Of a stretch of 64,000 nucleotides of DNA, positions 1-13,000 are shown one piece after another. The first letter of the stretch is position 1; every line of letters begins with the position of its first letter. The position numbers and the translations under genes are program-made. Source of the DNA: Chrysoperla carnea (lineage: Eukaryota; Arthropoda; Insecta; Neuroptera; Chrysopidae); assembly GCF_905475395.1 (NCBI RefSeq), contig NC_058337.1:67848368-67912367 (forward strand). Reading direction: 5' to 3'. The notes under the pieces were generated by a model, which made no database searches, was not told the origin of the DNA, and worked only from the letters and a program-made list of their open reading frames with translations.

Positions 1-1012
1 TTATAAAAATTAATTGATTGAGTGCAAGAACAAATTTTTATAAATTTTAAAATTTGATGTTTTTACACATTTCATTGATGCTAAAGCAAATTATATGCCA
101 TCAATTAATGCGGATGAAGGAGCTTGAAACGACTGTGCGCGTCATTGAACGCCATGTCTATCGACATAAAAACGTCAAATGTGCATACATTCGATATTTA
201 TCAGATTGGATCAAATTTATTTATCGGATTAGAAATATTAATATTAACGTTTATTTGTAAAAATTATATCATTTGTAATGATGTTTACTGCAAATAGCCC
301 TGAATATTAAAACTTCGAGCAAAGCCATTAACTAATTTTTAAATTAACATTAGCCTGTATCAAATATCATATAGCAAGTTAACGCCTGTATTCGGTTACA
401 ATCCATGTATGATTAGGATTTTTTAAATTTAAGGTAATACAGCCACGTTTGTTAAATAAAGTAAAATGTTATCGTCATATTCATAAATACTAGCCAAGGT
501 AAATTATTTAGAATTTTTAAAGTTCCTCACATAAAACATGCGAGTATATAAATTTTCAACTTATTTATATAGAATTATCTTTAAAACTACACGGTAACAA
601 CACTTTGTAATTTTTCTACAATCTAAGACACAGATATACATTCTAAGTAAACTCTGGTTTTATTTTTCTACAAAAAAGGGCCAAATGTAATCTCTCCGAC
701 ACTTTGGAAAATAAAAATTATAGATTATTGATAATAAAGATTTCAAGGTAATCTATTAATATTATTTTCACTATTCAAGAACATGACTGTAATGGCCGTA
801 CAACCTTAACTTATTTTAATTGTTGATTTAATTAAGAATACCTAAATATTAAAAAAAAAATTAAATAAAGTTGTGAGTATGCTCACCAATGCGAATTTCC
901 GGTTATTCATCTAGTGTAGAGTATAGACATCCGTCATTTAAAAGATATTCAAAAACAAACAAAAATTAAGAAAGTTTTACTTTTTTATTTTGAACACACA
1001 TTTTTCCGACCT
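1..1012. other. 3' flank of the RCC1-repeat gene, no gene seen
   Basis: AT-rich sequence with only short, low-complexity open frames. It follows the stop codon of the minus-strand RCC1-repeat gene at 1013. A minus-strand AATAAA (TTTATT on the plus strand, about 983-988) lies ~25 nt past that stop and is a plausible polyadenylation signal. Nothing else is recognised. Confidence 0.5.
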
Positions 1013-4000
1013 TTATTTATCAGTATTATTCGATTGCTGTGATTTATTTACATTTTTCAACACCATCGAACATAATTGTAAACAGAATTTTGTTGATAAT
1101 TGTTTTAAAAACATAAATGATTTTTCTGATTGAGTTGTTGTTGTAGACGTTGACGTTGATGACGATGTAGAAGTTTCATCTGTTTTAGTTATTGCTTCAC
1201 CTAAATTATTATTAAAATTTTTACAAAATAATAATATTGATAATGGATAAAAATATTTTGCCATATTTTTTAACAAAATATTCTCTAATATTTCAACTGG
1301 TAAATTATTTGATAACCAAAAATCCATAGATTTTATCAAAATATTTTGCATTAAAATATGATTTTCTGTATTTTGAGTTTTCTCTATGTAAAACATTAAA
1401 ATATGTGATGCATAATCGACCAATGTTGTGTCGGTAATTTGTATAATTTTACCATCATCATTTACCATTGGTCCATTATGATTTTCAACATCTGATGATA
1501 GTTTTTCATCACCAATTTTCTCATCACAATTATTATTTTCTTGATTTACTAAATTATTTTCTAAATTTTGTACGATTGATTTATCATCGTCAATAAGACT
1601 TCTGTCGATTGAGTCCACATATTCTAAGATTGTATTGCGCACCAATAATTTCTTATCTTCATCGATATCGATTGAAACGTTCGCAAATTTAGTTGTAACA
1701 TCTTCAGGAATTACTTCGCACATTTCCTCTTGACCACCTTGACTTTCTTCAAAATCATCATTAAATTGCTTTATACTCTCCAAAGATGGACTAAAACTAA
1801 TATCATTTTCCGTAAACTTTTTCACGAAACCACTATTAATCGTTTCTTTAACTCCATTCGATAGCCCCGCTACTGGAGTATCAACCTCAAGTTTCTTACA
1901 AACTGGTATTTCGTTTATAATTTCCGTACAACTTTTCTTTTTAAGTATCAAATTTTCCAGCCCTTTTAGTTGATAATTTAAACTATCGGTAAAATAATTT
2001 TCCAAAAATGATATTTTACTTGCCGCTTGGTAATTTTTATATTTTAAACATAGTTTCATTATTTTATCTGAATCATAAAATCCACGATATGTTTCAAGAA
2101 CAAAATGTAATGTTTTTGGACCATAGGTAAGCACATTTTTATTTTCAGCTAAATCTTCGGATAGTTCTATTTTTGATAATGGATAAAAATATGTTGGAAT
2201 TGTGTTGGAAAATTGTTTTTTATCGTTATTTTTAAAAGAAATTACTTGGCTTGGTATATTCATGATTTCCTTGGGTGTATCACATATATTTTGAAATGAG
2301 CTGGGTAGTTTGATAATCCGTTTAGTTGTTTTTAGTAGTACCATTTTTCCATCTAGGCCTTTTTGATCCTCATCGGGTAGTTTACCAAGCTATAAAGATT
2401 ACAAAATTATACGGTGGTCACCAAAAGATGAAAGTAATACAGTTCGGAAAAATACGAACTCAGCCAATGGTCGCAAGATCAAATTTAAAAGAGAGTTTTT
2501 TTAAGCTATAAATTTTAAAATAAAATTAAACATATAAAAGTACTGCCAATCGCCACGAATTGGCTATATTAGAAAGCCTAGACCCAAAATTATATTTAAA
2601 CATAAATGTTATAACTAAAGCTATTACCCTGACGATTGACATTATTTTTATGTGTATAATTTTAATTTCAAATTTATAATTTTCCTTATAAACTTAAAAT
2701 AAAAAAATCCGTTATAAAAATTATGTGAGGGTAAAATAATTCTCAAATATTGAATAAATACCTGGGCAAAAGCATTATTTCCCCATGCTAAAACACGTCC
2801 TGTTGAGTCAATAGCCACCGTAAATTCAGCACCACATGCAACATAACTACATTTTAATTCTTGTAAATTCACATCATCCTGTTTCACAGGGGTATTCACT
2901 CCGCTAACAAAATTTGCAGAATTGATTCTCACTGGCGTTGGTATTAAAACTTCTTTTCGTGAACCAATACCTAATTGTCCATCTAAATTTTTACCCCAAG
3001 CATACATTGTACCATCTTTGGTTAGAAGTACAGCGTGGTGGCATCCCGATACCACCTAAAATTAAAAAAAGGCATAATTTTTCTAACTCAATTTTTTTCA
3101 ACATAAATATTTGAAATAAAAAAGTATACATATCTTAGAAAGAATTTAACCTTTTTGACATCCAGGACTAATGATCTACTAACTGAGCCACTGCAAAATT
3201 CACTATCAAATGTATTTGCATTTATCACTTAGTTTTATTTATTTACACATTTTTATTTGTTATAAATTAATACCTATCCATTATAATCTAAGTAAACTTT
3301 ACTAATAACAATGACAATTACTCGAATAATGGGTAGATGGAGATTAAAAAAACAAATTATGTAGTTTGGTTAATTAAATATTAAAACTACAAATACATAA
3401 GCGAAATACAGCGAAGAAATATTTACATTTCTGCATAATATTCTCGTAGCCCAAGTAGTAACGCAAAGTCAGGAAATCTACGGTTTGGATATTCTATTCT
3501 TACCACAATGTGTATATTTATATTATAGAAAGTAGAATTATTAAAACATATGGCACCCAAAATTCAATACTACTATATAAAGTGTAAAAAATGGATAAAA
3601 CTACATTCAATCAACAGTCTTCAGCTATTATTTACTATTTATTTCAATGTTTTGTTAAAATTTTAAGATAATAATAATCTATTGTTAAATTATACTTTTC
3701 TGATATGCATTATTGCACCGTGGATTAATGATACTTAAAAGTCAAGGTAAATAAACGCGAGGCAATTTTACTAAAATATGTAACTTTTTTATCGTCTCAT
3801 TTTATCTATCAAAAATAAAATATGAAATTTGCTTATTTGATTTCTACTATCTAGAAAAATTGGGCGGATAAAAATAACGTAATTTCAATTTTATAACCAT
3901 ATTTACTTACGTTTACAATAATACCGTTTACATTAGATGTATTTACAAGTTTTGGCTGTAAATGTGGTTGAATTTCTGGATCAAGTATCGGTGGTGTCAC

Positions 4001-7000
4001 TGTAAGAGTAAAATAAATATAAAAATATTTTATTAATTTAGAAATGTCGATAAAACCAACCTTCGATATTAACATCACTTTCAATTTTTTGAGTAATATC
4101 CGTATCTGAATCAGAACTAATATCACCTGCATTTGACAATTTCTCATTCAAATTTTCTCCCACAATATTTGGCACATTATTATCAATATTATTAGGAATA
4201 ATTTCATTACGATTATTCACTGTTGTATTATCGCCAACAGATATATTCGAATTATTAAGTAACTTAGCCTTTTTTTGTGCTTGTGCAGCAAGTCGTAAGA
4301 CTTGGGGACTGGCACCCCACGTATACAATTTATTTGAGGAACTAACTGCAAACTATAAATGAAAATTTTTGTAATTATAAATAAATTAAAAATTATACTC
4401 CAGGAAACAGAGATGAATTTCATATTCAGTTGGATCGAAACAGGCAAATTTTTCTAATCTAATCAAAAGTATTATGTAAAAAAAAAAACAATCTTAGTAG
4501 TTGTCTACTAAAACAAAAATAAACCAGTTGAAAAAGAAATTTAATAATATCGAAAAATACAATTATTTTTATTTTTTTCTTCACTCCCTGCGATAAAATA
4601 ATACTTTTCGCAACGGCAGATTACTAGGTTATCCGAATTAAAATGATTGAATGGCCAGATTTTAGAAATTCGATCGTATTCATTTTTAACGTTTATCTAA
4701 CCACGACTAAGATTCTCTTATTCAAGAAATTTAAAATTCTCTGATGTGAACAGGCTAACAAGATTTTCCATGCCAGGCACACTATTAACACTAAAATATT
4801 ATGAGCTATGACATATGATCATCGATGTTTCCTAGAATATTATTTAAAAATATCTTACACTTTGAAAGTATTCCGTACTAATTAAAACAATTTTTTCCGG
4901 CAATTTTGTAATTTGTTGAGGAACATTATACTTTCTTGTTGTTCCTATACCTAATTGTCCAACAAAATTCGATCCAAAACTATAAACAATACCTTTCGAA
5001 GTTAATACTAATGTATGCGCATGACCAGCAGCAATTTGTGCAATTACAATATCCTTAAAATATTCTATTAATGTAGGTGTCCGCACATCTTCAATATTAC
5101 CATGACCCAATTGTCCATGTACACCCCAACCCCAAGAATACACTCTTCCCGACGCAGTTAATGCTAATGAGTGATATTGCCCAACACAAATATCACAAAT
5201 GAATTCGGATGATAAACTCTCAATCATAATAGGATATGGAGTTTGCATAATTTGTTCTAGGCCCAATTGACCATAGGTGTTCGATCCACAAGCATATACA
5301 CCAAAATTTGTTAAAATTAGCGTATGCGTCCTACCACAAGCCACACTTATAATATCTGACCAAAGCTGATTAAAAGCTTCAATCGGTTGTGGTAAATGGA
5401 ATTTTGTCATTAACGGGCCTAAACCCAGGCATCCATGAGCAGTGATACCCCATGTCCATACTGTATTGTTTCGAACTAATGCAACATGTCCATAGCCAGC
5501 ACTAAGTGTCCGATATTTACGATTTAATACAATCGGATCTTGATTGCCTGCGTATGAACATTTTGATAACACCATTAACTGATCATCGTAAACTATTGAA
5601 GGATAATTTAATAGAATGCGTTTTAACATTACATGAATAAACGTTTCCATTAGATCTTGAAAAGCTGTTAGTTGTTCATCCTAAAATAAAATGACATTTT
5701 TGAAATATTGTAATTTTTCACGAAATATAATACCTTACATTTGCTTCAAGTGAATCTTGATGATCCACAGTTGATTCTAAACCAGTTGATGTTGTCCTTT
5801 GACGAACTTTGTAAATTTCAAAAAGCCTGGAGATAATTGGTCTGATAGTTGGATTTGTTGGGTCTAATAACTCAACTAGGCGCTAGAAATAATACAAATA
5901 ATTTAACTTAAATATTCAAATACATTTTTAGTTAAACCGCAATTATAAAGAATCATTTTTTGTGAAAATTTCATTAGACGATTAAACGGTAAAAGAAAAT
6001 ATTTGTTAAAAGTCCTAACCTATGTAACTTAGTAGTTTCAAATTGTATTAAAAGCGACAATTTTTAGAAAGAAATTTGTTCAGGAATTAGACTGGAATCA
6101 ATATCAATCAAATAAAACAGAAAGTCAGGAGATTTTTGTTTCAGACTAATATCTTACAAAATAAAACGGAATAAAAGCTGAAATTTGCCCGATTTACCAT
6201 TTAAGCGGACTAGGCGACACCTATAAGCCCCCAAAAAATGCAAAAATTTGAAAAATATGATATACTGAATACTATATACTGAAGATTTGGAAGACAATTT
6301 GGCAAAACTTCATAAACTATTATGTGACAATGATTTACATGAATCATTTCCTAATGTAAATATTGCTCTACAAATTTATTTAACTCTAATGACAATGAAT
6401 TGTGCGAGCGGATGAGATTTTTCAAAATTGAAATTAATTCAAGGACAACTCAGAGCGTGCATGAGGCCAGATAGATTAACGAGTTAGACTGCCATGAGCA
6501 TGGAATCTGATTTACTGAGAAAATTATATTTTGATGAAATTATTGATAGTTTGGTGAGCAGAAGAGTCGGAAAATGATTTTAAAATAATATTTTGTAAAC
6601 TTTTAATCAACTTGAAGTATCGGTCATTTCATTTATTAGTAAATAAAAAAATTTTCAACTAAAAATCTGTTAATTTTCCCGTTTTATCAAAAATTTTCGT
6701 CTCAAGTAGGCCTTCACAAAAACTCCTCCTATGGGCCTTTAAAAAGTAAATCCGACACTGAAGTTGAATGATTATTATTTACCTGTAAAATTTGTGCTTC
6801 TAAATGATCTATCCTATTACGTATAAAATTAAAATATATTTTAGCTATTGCAGGTTTAACAAGAAGACATTGTGAATTTGATGGTTCTGTTAGACATATA
6901 TACAAAAAATAATCATTTAAATCACTTGTTGAAGGCATTACAGATGTTCCACAATTTGTTGATTTTATTAATTTACATATTGTCTCTAATACATCACATA

Positions 7001-10000
7001 CTAAACCACGTGTGCGTACTAAAATTGTCATTAATGTCCATAAGGCTGTTTGACAAAGTACATTTACAGCTAATACTTGATCATAATATTCATTTTTTGA
7101 CAAAAAATTCCTAAAAAATAATTATTAAATATTAGTCAAGATTCTCTAAATAAAAGTAACTATCTGATCGCAGGTTACGAAAAGCCAGCAGCGTTAATCA
7201 ATAAACAAAAAAGACTTTCGCAGACGTTCTTTCTAACGGTAGGATTTTACTTTTATTTGCTAGGAGAATGAGTTGGCTAGGTAAACCGGTATTTTTTTAA
7301 GATGAATTAATTTGCAATTTTCCATGGAATTATTACTTTCGTGTTAGGCGTTTTTATAATAAGATTTAGTAAAAAATGAAAATTTCCATACTACTTTTTA
7401 AATCCAACATCTTGTTTAAAGGAGGCATATAGTCACAACAAATCATTTTGAAATGGAATAGTTTCTTCTTTATAAGTAAATTGAAAGTTTATTTTAACAA
7501 ATATGTCATGGGTTAATAAATATTTTATTGTGCCCGCCCCCACCGCTTTTAACTTGTAAGCTCTGCGGCATAGAAATCTGAAAAAAATTTCGATAGTGGG
7601 GGTGGGAGCTTAGCCCAAAAAGTTTAGAAGCCAATTTTTTTAAATGAAGCGCATCGTTTAGTTTGTGGTTGGATACATCTTTAAAAGATTAAGATAAATA
7701 ATAAATGTTCAGTAACATTTTTGCGTCGCGTCAATTTTGCTTGATATATAAGCTCCCAAAGAAAAAAATGTGTTCCCACCCCCTAAATTTTAAGCTGTAA
7801 AAAGATAAAAAATGTGTCGATATTAGTACTCATGGTTTCGAACATAATAGGTTATTTGAAAAATTTTTAATGAATTTAAGAGACCCAGTCAACAATACGA
7901 TGTTGCTTTTATACCCTGTATATATGTAATATAAATAAAAAAATATATATTTTATTATTTTTCCACAATACAAATATATACAGGATTCACTAAAATTTTG
8001 GTATAGGTGTTCATAAAATCACCTAATTAGTCCATTTCCGGATCTTATAAAAAATAAACAATTTTTGTTTGAAACATTTTTCGTAAACGTCACTGTTTAC
8101 CCGTGAGGGCGCAATTTAGGACTAGTGGTTTTGTTAAATATTATCGAAAAATGAAAAAAATATTGCGAAAATTTTCGAAAACGAAATTAATGCAAGCACT
8201 GATATTCAACACTTTCTATACAGGGTATTTCAACAATTAACTCTGCAAATTGTTTGTTTTCACTTGTTTATATTCTCGCTATATTTATATCCGGTGAAAA
8301 ATCCGATAAAATACTTCTTTATTGTTCCTCTCATAGGTCATATGACGGAACCCTTTTATGAGTGTAGTACACACACTTTGCCCATTTTTAATAAATTTTC
8401 AATCAAAATACTTACACGAATTCTTTTAAATTTTTTGTTTTTAATCGTGAAAATTTGTCAAGACGTAAATGTTTTTCGGTATATGACATCACAGCTAAAT
8501 TTGAAAGGTGAATTTTTGTTGGTAACGATATTTCAATATTTGGTGCTGCTAAGCATGTTTGAATATATGTTAATAATTCATTCGCATTGCCCGCTACCGC
8601 AAATTTTAACACTGATTTTAAAAGACGGCACTAAAATTATAAATTCATAAATTAAAATTCAATTTCTCTTGTGGTTGTGTGTATTTTTAAAGAAAGATAT
8701 ATAACTTTAACAATCAGAATCGGACAAGTATACCAAATATATAGAGGTACATAACAGAGCAAAAATAGAAAATAATATACTTTATTTTCGAAAATATGTT
8801 TAGTATAACGATATCTTAATTGTCATTTAGCTTACCCTCGATAATTTATACAAAGATATTGCATCAATAAATCTACTATTTGCTAGTAACAAATCACCAG
8901 CATATTCTAAAAGTTGTTGTAAATTTAGTCCAAAAATTAAAGCTAATTTTTCTGCTTTTTCAATATTATTTTCTTCACATACAAAATACATAAAAACTTG
9001 GATAATAGAACATCTAAATTAAAAAAAAAAAAAAATTAAAATTTCAAAGTAATAATAATATTTATTATAGAAAACAAACTTACTTGAGTATAATTTTATA
9101 AACTCCAAAATTTGTAACAATAACACATGTATCTACTTTTGGATTACGGATATGTAAATCATTAACAGTTCTGGGTAAAGTAAATACTGGATCTGATTTT
9201 GTTCCTGAATCAACATTACCACGATCGATAATTAATGATATATCAGTCAATTTGTAAATAGCTAAGACTATTTCGTTTTTATTTGGTAATTCGAATGTTG
9301 CAATTAGTGCATCTGGATTGAACTCCTATAACAAAAATTCCAAATTTGTACTGAATGTATTATAGTATAGGCAAATAAAGTTTTTAAATCTAATTATTTT
9401 GAGAACAGTATGATTAAGATGTAATACGGCTCATTTTGTTCGTAATTTAATTTAGAAAAAATCCATACTTTTAGAATTTGCCTCACGACCCTCCTTTCAT
9501 TACCCCCCAAAAACGGTTTATCTATTCTAAAACATAAAATAGAAAATAAATATATGTAGAGGGTTTTCGGGATCGTTGAATTTAAATCCAAGCTCAAAAA
9601 AATGTGAAAATACAATGTCGGTCGGTCCAAATCTGAAGTAAAAAAATGTGAAAATTCAAAATGGTGGCCGGAAAATTATATTTCTAGCCAAAAATGCACA
9701 TGCCGCTACTTCAAAATAATAGTAAATTATAATAAAAAGTTGATGAAAATTTTACGCTAATCAGGGGGTTCGAGGCCGCTTAATTCAAATCTACAGCCGG
9801 AAAGTTGAAAAATCCATAAGAGCAGAAAAAAAGTTATTTGGAAAAGTGAACAATTTTATACGATACTAGCTGTTTCCCGCCCGCTTTGCGTGGCGTAAAA
9901 TATACCCGCTTTGCTGGGCAACATCTCCACTTGCACCCCTCCCTCCACATTTCCTTGCGTTGGATAACAGTTTTGTAATGTACACGTCATGCTCTTTTAT

Positions 10001-13000
10001 TTGATACCCCACTTAGGTATATTTGTAAATATTCGATATTTCCTTCCCACTTTCTCGCTACAACTTTCTACCCTCCGAAGGTAAAAAAAATTTCTAAATG
10101 TAATTTAAAACATTCTGACCAAGTTTTGAACTATTAAAAGCCATAATTTAAAAATATGAATTTTTTAGTCATGAACACCCCCGCAACCCCCCTTGTGGGT
10201 GGAATTTCGTAAAATCCGTTCTTAGCTGACCTCTACTTGGCAAAAGGAATATTCCTGCCAAATTTCAAGTCTCTAGGTCTTATAGTTCCAGAGATATCGT
10301 GATGAGTGACTATCTATCTATATCTATAGAAAGTCTCCTATATATATAAGATATGCAAGTTGTTGTTTCAACCGTTTATTCATTTATTATTGATCAATAG
10401 GGCTTTTCATTTACAAAATGATTCTTTTTTGTTTCGGACTGTTTTCAATCAAGTAAAGACATATCTTATATCTTCTATCCTTGTCAAAATGCGCTGCCTG
10501 AAAAAGATAAAATATATTTAACTTTCTTAGATTGAATAGTTTTTTGACAACTGTCCGAAACAAAAGCAAATCGATGAAAAGGTCTATGGTAAGTAATCAG
10601 GTGGTCTTAATTGGAACTACAGAAAAAGCGGTCCACTTCCTGATTAATAGTACAAAATTTTATCGCCAGTTGGCAGGATTTATCTGATTTGAATTTGAAT
10701 ATTTTTATTGGCCTTAGAAAATGGTAAGTACAAGTGTTGCTTTCTGATAGTCGTAATTGTAACTACTGAATTCGAGACTTTTTCTGATTTTAATTAATAC
10801 GAATTATTATCGCCAGTTGCAACTCCCAGTTATCAATACATAATTTTCACTGGCACTTGAGTCATTAAATTCTGGATTACCACCATGCATCGTTAGTTAA
10901 GATTGTACTATATTCAGAAATAGTTAAAGTTATATTTTCTGATATAATTGCACCTTCACTTTCAACGCCTTCTTCTTCTTCTTCTTCTTCTTCTGCTTCT
11001 GGGATAGGAATTTTTGAACAATTTTCTTGGCAATTAATGCAAGCCACTGGACAATGAAATTTTTTCTTTCTGCATCCACAAGCATTTTTACAGCCCTTCT
11101 TGCATGAGCAAGAAATACATTTTTCCAAATTTTATACATATAATTAAAACAAGAAAATTTACATAATTTAAAAAACCTCCGACAAATTTTTCGGGCACGG
11201 TCCTCTAAACTCGCACTTGAAAAATATCTAAGAACACTCTCCATTAAATTACCTTTTTCCTTAGAGACTTCTCCAAACTGAAACGATTTGATTTTTCAAA
11301 CTGAATCGTCTATTTTTTTCGTTCTTTCGGGTAAGGAACCCTGAACTCGTACTTGAAATATAGCTAAGAACACTCTCTTTAAATTACCTTTGAAACGAAA
11401 TAAAAATTTCACTATTGTTCTTTTTTCTTATTTTTGCCACATTTTGGTGATAAAAATGACTGTTTTCAGCGAAAAACGGCATTTCCAGTCGCCATATTGA
11501 ATTTTCACATTTTTTTTGAGTTGGCGAACTTCAGCGGTCCTGAAAACCCTCTACATAGGTATATTTTCTATTTTTTACTGTTTGCAAAATACTAACCATT
11601 TGCGGGTGGTTTAACGGGGGTTTACAATTAAGGAGAGCAAAATGAGCCAGTTACATCTTATTCAAATTTTTCTCAAAAAAATTAGATACTCGTCCCTGAT
11701 TTTACATAAATAGACTGCACTATTAAAAACAATGCGGAATATGTTAGATTCCGCATAAATTCTACCAAAAAAATTTACATATCTGACCCAAATAATTTGG
11801 TTTTGATGAAATGACTAAAAAAAATATAAATTTCCGAAGATATAAATTATTTAAAAAATTACTTACACAATCTCCATCCAAACGGGATTCAGACAATTGA
11901 CAACTGACAATTGAAACACTGTTATAATTTTGATCAACAGTGTAAAAGAATCGATCGGTCATTAATATATCTCGACAATTTAAATGTAATTTATGCACAT
12001 ATAAAGGCATTCCATCAACTTCGACACCATGGATCTAAACCAAAAACAATTACATAAATAATAACCAATTAAAAAATTAAATTTACAAAAGTTATTTGAC
12101 CTTCACAAAAAATAACTGTAATGTAACACCCCCTCTTCTCTATTTATTATACCATGTATATATGAAATATACATAGTATATTAAGTTTAGTCCCAAGTTT
12201 GTAACGCTTAAAAATAATGATGCTAGGAAAAAAATTTTAACATAGGTGTTCATAAAATCACCTAATTAGTCCATTTCCGGTTGTCCGTCCGTCCGTCCGT
12301 CCGTCTGTGGACACGATACAGCGTACTCAGGACGTAAAAAGTGAGGTCAAGTTCGTAAATGAGCATCATAGGTCAATTGGGTCTTGGGTCCGTAGGACCC
12401 ATCTTGTAAACCGTTAGAGATAGAACAAAAGTTTAAATGTAAGAAATGTTCCTTATAAAAAAATAAACTTTTGTTTGAAACATTTTTTTGTAAACATCAC
12501 TGTTTACCCACGAGGGCGTTAATTAGGTGCAAATTTTATAGTATGTATTAATATAGGAATATCAGTTGTGTGTGTGTCTATTTAAAAGTGGATATGTTTT
12601 GTTATTTACGTGACGTCAAAAAAACAAACGATTGCGCATCAACACTGACTATGCATGGTATTTCAACAATTAACTCAGTCAATTGTTTGTTTTTACTTGT
12701 TTTTATTGTAATTTAAAAGAAGGTCTATAATAACTAACATAAATAAATAATAGTTTTTAAGTTAGAAATAATACTATTTAATTTTAAAAATGAAAATTTT
12801 TTTGATCTTTCACCTTTTCTTTCATCTCTCACGGTTTGAAAGATAAATTTATTGTTTTATTTTGAAATACGTATAAGGACGATCTACACATTTTTGTGAC
12901 CGGGCGGCAAGATCAATTCAATCAAATTATCTTCTATTTTGTATAGAGATGCCTGAATAGAACTGATTTGTCGAATCATTACTTTTCCGGATGTGTCTTA

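Larger units (their letters stand above)
9388..11687. mobile_element. Inverted-repeat-bounded unit (~2.3 kb) with Cys-rich ORF
   Basis: The left arm (about 9388-9670) and the reverse complement of the right arm (about 11480-11687) align over ~200 bp. Both begin ATCTAATT...TTTTGAGAA and share AAGATGTAA, GGCTCATTTTG, ATGTAGAGGGTTTTC and AATGTGAAAAT. The space between holds a LINE-type tail, a short TIR element, a dimeric TIR element and a minus-strand Cys-rich ORF. I read it as a decayed DNA element with long terminal inverted repeats, or two opposed copies of one repeat; the family is not identified. It fills most of one intron of the RCC1 gene. Confidence 0.5.

Noticed and set aside
54-260. 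68-residue open frame at the window start
   Set aside because: AT-rich composition, no domain, no splice context; consistent with chance.
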